This document shows positions 32,548-39,409 of a stretch of 64,000 nt of DNA, one piece after another; within the stretch, counting starts at the first letter, position 1; each line of letters opens with the position of its first letter. Source of the DNA: CAZYSK01 sp964649415 (GTDB taxonomy: Bacteria; Chloroflexota; Anaerolineae; B4-G1); contig CAZYSK010000004.1 of the NCBI GenBank assembly GCA_964649415.1, positions 1-64,000 of the forward strand, in the 5' to 3' direction. The translations under genes and the position numbers were made by a program. The notes below the pieces were generated by a model. That model was not told the origin of the DNA and searched no databases. It worked only from the letters and a program-made list of their open reading frames with translations.

Positions 32548-32688
32548 CTCGAAACTCCTTTCCTCTTGGTTTGTGATTGCTGATCCCAGTTGTCAACGGC
32601 GAAGCCCAGATCCATGGCATAGGATAACAGGTACACGGCGGCATGGCAATAGCTCCGCGGTACTACGCGTTGTGCAGTGGTGTGACGT

Positions 32689-32723
32689 TTGTCATAGCGG
32701 GGCGACGCGAGACCGGCTATACT
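32689..32723 (+). promoter_or_regulatory. Possible promoter for the DUF3307 gene
   Basis: Clear -10 TATACT at 32718-32723. The best -35-like box, TTGTCA at 32689-32694, is too far away (23 bases), so only the -10 is persuasive. Confidence 0.35.
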
Positions 32724-32754
32724 GTAGGTGAGAATAAAGGGAGGTGGGGGCTAA

Positions 32755-33465
32755 ATGATCTACATGATGTTGGTGGCGCATTTGCTGGGGGATTACGTGT
32801 TCCAATGGGATGCAATCGCCCGCTGGAAAGCACGGTCGCCGATAGGAGGCCTGGCACACGGGGGGATCGTCACGCTCACAACACTGGTCTGCGCGGGACT
32901 GGTGGACGCCTCATGGTGGCCATACGCGCTGCTGATTGGACTGACCCATACACTCATTGATCTGGTGCGGGCGCGGTTTCTGCGCACGACGAATCCAGCA
33001 CGGGAGTTGACGTGGTACCTGCTGGACCAATTGGCCCACCTGACGGTGATCGTGCTTGTGGTGATGTGGAGTGGGACCTCAGTTGGATCGGGTATAGTGG
33101 GTGTGGCGAGGCTGCTGATGGATCCGCGCACACTGCTCTACGTCGTGGGTTATCTCCTGCTGCTCAATCCGGCATGGGTCTTCATCCGCTTCGCTGTGCG
33201 GGGTGTGTGGGGGGCGGACGCTGCTCCTTACCTGGGTCAGGGGGAGAAGCATGGGCCGATGGTGGAACGTGTGTTGATTGCGACCTGCGTGCTTGCCGGG
33301 TGTTTCTACCTGGCGCCGCTGGTTCTACTCCCTCGGCGCCTGGTTCCCCTGCGTGTAGAGGGGATGGGCGTGGGTGTGTTGGTGCGGCCAACCAGCCACT
33401 GGGCAGAGACGCTGATGAGCGCCTTGCTGGCGCTGGCGGTGGGGCTGACCCTGCGGTTGGTGTAG
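32755..33465 (+). CDS. DUF3307 integral membrane protein
   Basis: 236 aa. ATG 32755 after GGGAGGTGG. The N-terminal MLVAHLLGDYVFQWDAIA and the HTLIDLVRARF motif are typical of DUF3307. About six TM helices. The family often occurs near regulators; its function is unknown. The Crp/Fnr gene starts 19 bases downstream, so the two are probably cotranscribed. Confidence 0.85.
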   Translation: MIYMMLVAHLLGDYVFQWDAIARWKARSPIGGLAHGGIVTLTTLVCAGLVDASWWPYALLIGLTHTLIDLVRARFLRTTNPARELTWYLLDQLAHLTVIVLVVMWSGTSVGSGIVGVARLLMDPRTLLYVVGYLLLLNPAWVFIRFAVRGVWGADAAPYLGQGEKHGPMVERVLIATCVLAGCFYLAPLVLLPRRLVPLRVEGMGVGVLVRPTSHWAETLMSALLALAVGLTLRLV

Positions 33466-33484
33466 CCGGGAGAGGAGGAGGCCC

Positions 33485-34204
33485 ATGCACTGGGTTGACG
33501 GCGGAATCATAGGGGGCTACAATAGGCCTATGCAGGGCGGAATCGCGGAGCGGGTAGCTTATCTCCGATCACTGCCCCTCTTCCGGGGGCTGAGTGACGA
33601 TGCGCTGCGCCACCTGGCTCGTGAAGCCCGGTGCTGCCGGTTTTGTCCAGGGGAGGCCATCTTCTATCGAGAGGACCCCGGTTCTACCTGCCACATTATC
33701 AAGCGAGGCCGGGTGCGGGTTTTCTTGATTGGATCAGATGGGCGGGAAGTCGCAGTGCGTATCCTGGGTCCGGGGGACATCGTTGGCGAGATGGCTCTGT
33801 TTGAAGACCTGCCTCGCTCTGCCAACGTGGAGACGCTGGAGGCAACTCAGACGCTCGAATTGCACCGCGACGCGCTCCTGTACTGCCTGCGCAATTCGCC
33901 CGCGCTGGCGTTGAGCTTGCTGCGCTATCTCAGTGCACGGGTGCGATATGCCACAGAGGAGGTCGAGGGGCTGGCCTCTCTGACGGTCTCCGAGCGGCTG
34001 ATGCGACGACTTCGCAAACTGGCCGAGTGGTCAGGGATGCCGGTGCCGGATGGCGTGCGGATTGTGCCACCGATGACCCAACAGGAGTTGGCCGCTCTCG
34101 TCGGCACCAGCCGGGAGAGCGTCAACCGGGCCCTGGTCCAGCTACGACGGCAGGGAAAGGTGCGCATGGAAGGTGGGTGGGTCGTGCTCCTTGACGGGGA
34201 ATGA
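33485..34204 (+). CDS. Crp/Fnr-family transcriptional regulator
   Basis: 239 aa. ATG 33485 has AGGAGGAG just upstream. An N-terminal cyclic-nucleotide-type beta-barrel (about 30-150; GDIVGEMALFEDLPRSA matches the phosphate-binding cassette region), a dimer helix, and a C-terminal winged helix with recognition motif QQELAALVGTSRESVNRAL. The Arg-Ser pair in the cassette resembles CRP, so cAMP binding is possible. No Fnr-type iron-sulfur Cys cluster: only the isolated residues in ARCCRFCPGE and one Cys each in STCH and LLYCL. Likely partner of the DUF3307 gene upstream. Confidence 0.9.
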   Translation: MHWVDGGIIGGYNRPMQGGIAERVAYLRSLPLFRGLSDDALRHLAREARCCRFCPGEAIFYREDPGSTCHIIKRGRVRVFLIGSDGREVAVRILGPGDIVGEMALFEDLPRSANVETLEATQTLELHRDALLYCLRNSPALALSLLRYLSARVRYATEEVEGLASLTVSERLMRRLRKLAEWSGMPVPDGVRIVPPMTQQELAALVGTSRESVNRALVQLRRQGKVRMEGGWVVLLDGE

Positions 34205-34373
34205 AGAGAGCGTATCGCCACTCCGGTGTCGTCCCATCCGCTGACGTTTGACGCTCGACGTTTGGCGACCGTGTTGAACTCATCAACCTTTCGAGCGCGC
34301 GTCGCCATTTGGATGTCTCCTTGTCCCCTTGTCTCCCCCTCTCCTTGTCCCTCTGCCTCCTCTAGTTGAGCTT
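34205..34373. other. Convergent intergenic region made of three repeat families
   Basis: Between two convergent stops. It holds degenerate family B units (CTGACGTTTGACGCTCGACG, 34239-34265), a family A relic (GTCGCCATTTGGATG near 34300) and a family C tract (CCTTGTCCCCTTGTCTCCCC type, 34316-34366). No gene is visible. Confidence 0.6.
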
Positions 34374-35657
34374 CTACATGTCGGCCAGCTTCTGTGACAA
34401 CTCCTCAGGCGTTGTGGCCGTAATGGGCCGGTACGTGACGCCGGGATAGAACTTCTTGAAGAACTCCTCCAGGCTCATGGTGCCCGGCCACTCGTGGGGG
34501 TTAACCGCGATCACGTGCCGTGTTTCCAAGTCACCGATGCCTGCGTCGTCGGCACTGCTGCCGACGGTGTAGCGTTGCTCGTCCCACCCGCCCTTCACCA
34601 CGGCCCGCGCCCATCCGGCGCCCGCCTTGGGGGGCAGCAGCACGTAAACACGCTCGTACTGAGCGCGCGGAAGCCCCCGGACTTTGTCGCTGATGAAGTC
34701 TTCACCACCGAACTGTGAATAGGCGAAGGGCCGGGCAGGGTCCGCCTGCGTGTACGCGACCAGCTTCTTGGCCACGTTCGTGCCGGCCACGTCGAAGTCC
34801 TTCCACGCGCCGCCGAAGCTGCCCCAGGTGAATACCGTTGCGCCGACGACGTAGTCATCCTTCTGCAGTTCTTTGTCGTACCACACCAGTTGTCGGTAGT
34901 AGTAGTCGGCCTTGTCGCGTTCGCCGTCGTGCTCTGCCCAGAACCCCCCCAGTTGTTTCCATGCCCCACTCGCTGCCCCTGGTGGCTTGGGATTCACCAG
35001 CGGATCTATGCCGCACTCCGTGATCACCAACGGTACGTTGCCCAACCCATTAGGGATCAGATGCCGGCGATAGATCTTTCGGTAGCGCAGCGTTGTCCAG
35101 CCTTCGTCTCCCTCGTCTGCGTTGGGATCCATCTGGTGTTTCCCGGTCATCCACCAAATCCAGGGGCAACTGTATTCGTGTATACCCAGGAGGGCCTTGT
35201 ATTCCAGAGCGGCCTGGAGCGCCGGGAGGAAGGCCGGCCAGAGGTCTAGTTTCGGCGATCCCGTGGCGAAGTTTCCGAGCACACATTTCAGCCCCATCTC
35301 CGCCATCAGTCGCATACGTTCAATTTCGAATTGGGCGTACCAGCCCATACCCTCCTTGTCGTTCCAAACCGGCTCGTTGTGCCCTTCCCAGTACTTGATG
35401 ACAGGGTTAGTCTCATAGGTCGGTAGCTGGTCTTGAATGAACTGCTGCACTGCTTCGAGCGGTGTCTTTCCCGTGCTCCTCTGGTGTTGAGCATCGTACC
35501 GCCCCTCATGCCTGCGACCGATCACCAGAACGCCCGCTGGCACGTCTTGAGCCATGCCCCAGTCCCCCACAAACTTGACCACCGCCGGGCGGGCCTGGAT
35601 GTACTCCCCGATATCCGGCGCGACCCGCAGGATGTGGGCACCCAACTTAGTAGACAT
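34374..35657 (-). CDS. Glycoside-hydrolase-like (TIM-barrel) protein
   Basis: 427 aa. ATG 35657 has AAGGAGGAG seven bases upstream; the frame opens to 35726. Motifs typical of clan-A glycosidases are seen: YWEGHNEPVWND, with the Asn-Glu acid/base pair after a strand, and LVITECGIDPLV with a candidate nucleophile Glu. No signal peptide is visible, so it may be cytoplasmic or part of a surface system exported another way. The C-terminal 100 residues form a separate small domain. I cannot assign the GH family or substrate. Confidence 0.7.
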   Translation of the reverse strand: MSTKLGAHILRVAPDIGEYIQARPAVVKFVGDWGMAQDVPAGVLVIGRRHEGRYDAQHQRSTGKTPLEAVQQFIQDQLPTYETNPVIKYWEGHNEPVWNDKEGMGWYAQFEIERMRLMAEMGLKCVLGNFATGSPKLDLWPAFLPALQAALEYKALLGIHEYSCPWIWWMTGKHQMDPNADEGDEGWTTLRYRKIYRRHLIPNGLGNVPLVITECGIDPLVNPKPPGAASGAWKQLGGFWAEHDGERDKADYYYRQLVWYDKELQKDDYVVGATVFTWGSFGGAWKDFDVAGTNVAKKLVAYTQADPARPFAYSQFGGEDFISDKVRGLPRAQYERVYVLLPPKAGAGWARAVVKGGWDEQRYTVGSSADDAGIGDLETRHVIAVNPHEWPGTMSLEEFFKKFYPGVTYRPITATTPEELSQKLADM

Positions 35658-35799
35658 CGCGCTCCTCCTTACAATCTGGCTGTTGGCGGTCAGCTCTTGG
35701 AAGCCTACCGGTCCTCCGGGCACCAACCGCCGTTGTTAATGGCCGACGTGTCCTGTGTAACAGATTGGAGTGTACTACAGAATGGTCTGGGAGGCAAGG

Positions 35800-35827
35800 T
35801 TGGCACAGTCTAGGCTCGTGGTATAAT
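35800..35827 (+). promoter_or_regulatory. Promoter of the ABC-F/coaE genes
   Basis: TTGGCA (35800-35805), 16-base spacer, TATAAT (35822-35827). The start codon is at 35894. Confidence 0.75.
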
Positions 35828-35893
35828 TGCACGATAGCCTATGTTTATTCCAGATTGCCTATCGAAATTGCGAATCTCTCTGTCGGGTGAAAC

Positions 35894-37792
35894 ATGTCTG
35901 TCTTGACCGTCAGCAGCCTGGCCAAGTCGTACGGCCCTAACGACATCTTCGAGGGCGTGTCCTGCGGGATCCCGCACGGAGCGAAGGTCGCCCTCGTCGG
36001 CCCCAACGGTTCGGGCAAGACGACCTTGCTGCGCACGATAGCCGGGTTGGAGGAACCTACGTCCGGCACGATCCACCAGGCCAAGGCATTGAGTGTCGCC
36101 TATCTGCCTCAGCAGGCCGACTTCTCTGGTACGGGCACGCTGTGGGATGCGATGCTGGAGGTCTTCGCTGATCTGCGGAGTCAGGCCTCCGAGTTGCGCT
36201 GCCTGGAGAGCCGCATGGCCGATTCCGGAACATGTGAGGAAGTGCTGGCACGATACGGCGCAGCCCTGGAGGCGTTTGAGCTGGCTGGTGGCTACACGTA
36301 TGAGCGGCGCATCAAGCAGGTGCTCTCTGGACTGGGTTTCAGCGAAAGTGATTTCCGCTGTCCCATTGTACAGCTCAGCGGAGGGCAGAAGACGCGTGCT
36401 CTGCTGGCTCGCCTTCTGCTGGAAGAGCCTGACCTGTTGCTGCTCGATGAGCCGACCAACCACCTGGATCTGGCGGGCATCGAGTGGCTGGAGGACTATC
36501 TCAGGGCCTGGGACAGTGCAGTGGTCGTCGTGGCTCACGATCGTGCTTTCCTTGATGCCACTGTCGAGCGAGTGTGGGAACTGGCCTGGGGCCGACTCGA
36601 ACAGTACCGCGGCAATTACAGCGCTTACGTCGTTCAGAAAGCCGAGCGCCTGGCCTTTCAGCAGGCGTCGTACGAGCGGCAACAGCAATTCGTTGCCCAG
36701 ACCGAGGACTTCATCCAGCGCAATATCGCCGGCCAGCGCGGTGCCGAGGCAAAGGGCCGGCAGAAGCGCCTGGCGCGGGTGGAGCGGATCGAGCGAGCAC
36801 GTGAGTACCGGCCAATGGCGCTCAACTTGGGCGACGCGGCCCGGAGCGGTGACCTCGTGCTGGGGCTCTATGATGTAGCTGTGGGCTATGACCCGTCGGA
36901 CATCCTGTTCACGGTCCAGGAAGTCGAACTACGGCGCGGGCAGCGGGTGGCATTGCTGGGGCCGAACGGCTCCGGCAAGACCACACTCGTGCGCACCATT
37001 CTGGACCAGGTCCGGCTACTTGAAGGGCGCGTGCGGACTGGGGCAGGCGTGCATCTGGGCTACTTCGCCCAGGGGCACGTGGGACTTCCTCTTGAGAAGA
37101 CCGTGCTCCAAACCGTGTTGGACGCCAGTGATCTGCTGATCGGTGAGGCGCGAAACCTGTTGGGCCGTTACCGCTTTTCTGGGGATGATGTGTTCAAGTG
37201 TGTGGGTGACTTGTCTGGAGGCGAGCAAGCGCGTGTTGCGTTGGCGCTCCTGACCCTCCAGGGTGCCAACGTGTTGATCCTCGACGAGCCGACTAACCAT
37301 CTTGACATTCCCTCTCAGGAGGTGCTGGAGCAAGCGCTGTCTGAGTTTGGCGGCACGCTGTTGATGGTGAGCCACGACCGCTATCTGATTCGCCGGCTGG
37401 CCACCTGTGTGTGGGCAATTGGGGATGGGCAGTTATGGGAATTCAAGGAGGGGTACGAGCAATACCATGGCTGGGAGATGCAGCGGCGTCAGCAGGGCGG
37501 AGCGCGCGACGAAAGCGCGGATCGTTCCAATCTGCTGGTCAAGTTGGAGAGAGAGCGCGCACGGGAGGCACGGAGGGCCGCAGAGCGAGCGGCTGCCCGG
37601 CGGGTTCATCGTCAGGTTGAGCTTGAGCAGACGATTCACCGGCTGGAGACACGCCTGGCGCATCTGGAAGGTCAACTAGCGGCGGCCAGCGAGCAGCAGG
37701 CTGTGGATCAGGTGCGCCGGTTGGGAGTCGAGTACAGTCAGGTGGAAACGGAGTTGAACACGGTGCTTGCAGCGTGGGCGGATATGGGGTGA
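35894..37792 (+). CDS. ABC-F family ATPase (Uup/EttA-like)
   Basis: 632 aa with two ABC domains and no membrane segment. Walker A GPNGSGKTTL occurs twice (about residues 37 and 356). Signatures are LSGGQKTRALLA and LSGGEQARVALA, and Walker B/D-loops LLLLDEPTNHLDL and VLILDEPTNHLDI. The charged linker between the halves (about 245-310) matches the P-site tRNA interaction motif, and the C-terminus is an Arg/Glu-rich coiled coil as in Uup-like proteins. ABC-F proteins act on the ribosome; the exact subfamily cannot be fixed here. coaE follows by about 40 bases and is probably in the same operon. Confidence 0.92.
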   Translation: MSVLTVSSLAKSYGPNDIFEGVSCGIPHGAKVALVGPNGSGKTTLLRTIAGLEEPTSGTIHQAKALSVAYLPQQADFSGTGTLWDAMLEVFADLRSQASELRCLESRMADSGTCEEVLARYGAALEAFELAGGYTYERRIKQVLSGLGFSESDFRCPIVQLSGGQKTRALLARLLLEEPDLLLLDEPTNHLDLAGIEWLEDYLRAWDSAVVVVAHDRAFLDATVERVWELAWGRLEQYRGNYSAYVVQKAERLAFQQASYERQQQFVAQTEDFIQRNIAGQRGAEAKGRQKRLARVERIERAREYRPMALNLGDAARSGDLVLGLYDVAVGYDPSDILFTVQEVELRRGQRVALLGPNGSGKTTLVRTILDQVRLLEGRVRTGAGVHLGYFAQGHVGLPLEKTVLQTVLDASDLLIGEARNLLGRYRFSGDDVFKCVGDLSGGEQARVALALLTLQGANVLILDEPTNHLDIPSQEVLEQALSEFGGTLLMVSHDRYLIRRLATCVWAIGDGQLWEFKEGYEQYHGWEMQRRQQGGARDESADRSNLLVKLERERAREARRAAERAAARRVHRQVELEQTIHRLETRLAHLEGQLAAASEQQAVDQVRRLGVEYSQVETELNTVLAAWADMG

Positions 37793-37835
37793 TGGCCCGT
37801 TGAGCGCTGTCGAGAGCCGTGCCGGCGGCGGGGAG

Positions 37836-38453
37836 ATGGAGACGCCGGGTCAGGAAGGGGGGCGTCGCCCGCTGTTGATCGGCATCACGGGCAACATCGG
37901 CACGGGCAAGTCCACGGTCGCTCGCATGTTGGCCGAAGAAGGCGTGGCCGTGATTGACGCGGACAGGGTGGCCCATGGGGTGATGCGGTCCGGCACTCCC
38001 GTCTATGGCCGTATCGTCGAGACGTTTGGCCCGGAGGTGGTGGGGCCGGACGGCCAGATTGACCGGGGACGCCTGGGAGCGCTCGTCTTCTCCGATCCAC
38101 AGGCGCTGGCCAGGCTGGATTCCATCGTCCATCCCGCCACGATTGATGCGATTCAGCAGCGCATTGACGCTGCTTCCGCCGGCGTCGTGGTGGTCGAGGC
38201 CATCAAGCTGATCGAGGCGGGGATGGCCGATATGTGCGATCGGGTATGGGTGACCACGTGCCGGCCGGAGCAACAGATCAGCCGCATCATGCAGGGACGC
38301 GGGTTGAGCCGGGCTGAGGCCGAACAGCGCGTGCGAGCGCAGTCGCCTCAGGAAGTGAAAGTCGCCCGCGCTGACGTGGTGATTGACACTTCGGATACGC
38401 TGGCGCGGACGCGGGCGGAGGTGCAAGCGGCCTGGGGACGGCTGATGGGGTAG
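37836..38453 (+). CDS. coaE: Dephospho-CoA kinase
   Basis: 205 aa. Catalyses ATP-dependent phosphorylation of dephospho-CoA, the last step of CoA synthesis. P-loop GITGNIGTGKSTVA, then VIDADRVAHGVM, which holds the base and CoA-binding Asp. HPAT at about residue 107 matches the conserved VHP motif. The usual VPLLFE segment is replaced by VVEAIKLIEAG, a deviation from the textbook motif. ATG 37836 after GGGGAG is preferred; the frame opens to 37767 inside the ABC-F 3' end. Length matches the family. Confidence 0.88.
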   Translation: METPGQEGGRRPLLIGITGNIGTGKSTVARMLAEEGVAVIDADRVAHGVMRSGTPVYGRIVETFGPEVVGPDGQIDRGRLGALVFSDPQALARLDSIVHPATIDAIQQRIDAASAGVVVVEAIKLIEAGMADMCDRVWVTTCRPEQQISRIMQGRGLSRAEAEQRVRAQSPQEVKVARADVVIDTSDTLARTRAEVQAAWGRLMG

Positions 38454-38470
38454 ATGCCGGCGCGTGCGCG

Positions 38471-38499
38471 CCTTGGAAGTGGGGGAGATTCGGAGTATA
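38471..38499 (+). promoter_or_regulatory. Promoter of the GNAT-like gene
   Basis: TTGGAA (38471-38476), 17-base spacer, TATAAT (38494-38499). The start codon is at 38554 with GGGGGAGAG as ribosome binding site. Confidence 0.7.
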
Positions 38500-38553
38500 A
38501 TTGCAGCGGGGGTTGCAGTTCAGTCGCTAGGTCGCGATGACCGGGGGAGAGAC

Positions 38554-39060
38554 ATGGTGCAGCAGATAGAGATCGCGGTGCGACGGGCCAAAGCGGGCGA
38601 TGCGGGGAGGATCGCCGCTTTTGTCAATCGTGCCGGGCGAGACCAAGCGTCAGTGGACGAGTTTGCCGTCATCGAACGCTTTGGCAGCGTGGGCTTCCTG
38701 GTGGCCGAATCCGCTGGCACGCTCGTAGGATTGCTTGGGTGGCGGGCCGAGAATCTTGTGGTCAGGTTGACGGACTTCCTGGTTGGTCCGGTCTCCGATC
38801 GTGTCGCCGTCGGCCAGGCCTTGCTCTCCGAGATGGAGCGATCGGCGGCTGAATTGCAGTGTGAGGCCGCATTGCTATTCCTGCCGCGCCCAGCCCCTGC
38901 CGCCTTGATCACGTTCTTCGAGGGGTTGGGGTACGAGTCTCGCGTCGTCGCCGACTTGCCGAGCGTGTGGCGGGATGCCGCTCGTGAGGGCCGGCTTGCA
39001 GACCACGATACAATGCTCGTGAAGCCATTGCGGGATAGACGTGTGATGCGTCCATTGTGA
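38554..39060 (+). CDS. GNAT-like N-acetyltransferase-fold protein
   Basis: 168 aa. The N-terminal VRRAKAGDAGRIAAFVNRA is typical of acetyltransferase entry strands. GFLVAESAGTLVGLLGWR looks like the central beta strands, followed by VAVGQALLSEMERSA and FFEGLGYESR, the usual GNAT C-terminal region. The acetyl-CoA pyrophosphate loop (QxxGxG/A) is not canonical here, so catalysis is uncertain. Substrate unknown. Confidence 0.65.
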   Translation: MVQQIEIAVRRAKAGDAGRIAAFVNRAGRDQASVDEFAVIERFGSVGFLVAESAGTLVGLLGWRAENLVVRLTDFLVGPVSDRVAVGQALLSEMERSAAELQCEAALLFLPRPAPAALITFFEGLGYESRVVADLPSVWRDAAREGRLADHDTMLVKPLRDRRVMRPL

Positions 39061-39102
39061 CGTGATCGCGCACGTCAGAAGGGTTCTTTCTTGGAGGTGA
39101 TT

Positions 39103-39363
39103 ATGTCTGGGCTGAAGCAATTCGCTGTGCAACACCCACGCTTGACCGCCTGGCTGGTGTTGGCCGTCGGGATGGTGGCGATTCTGGTCTGGTCCGCTCG
39201 CGATGTCGGGCTGCTGCCGACGCAGTGGGCTGCCTTGATCGTGGCCACCATTGGCTTGGCTGGTTTGTGCGTCTGGATTATCGGTTGGGAAGATGAGGAG
39301 GAGGAAGAAGACGGGGAGGAAGAAGACGGGGCGGAAGAGAGCGAGACCAAGCAGAAAGAATAG
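39103..39363 (+). CDS. Small two-TM protein with acidic tail
   Basis: 86 aa. ATG 39103 after TTGGAGGTGAT. Two hydrophobic helices (about 16-32 and 43-62), then a run of Glu/Asp forming the C-terminal 22 residues. I do not recognise the family. The GH3 gene starts 47 bases downstream in the same direction. Confidence 0.65.
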   Translation: MSGLKQFAVQHPRLTAWLVLAVGMVAILVWSARDVGLLPTQWAALIVATIGLAGLCVWIIGWEDEEEEEDGEEEDGAEESETKQKE

Positions 39364-39409
39364 GGGCAGGCCACGATTCTCCTGTGGCATAGTAGGTGAT
39401 ACGGGCGAC

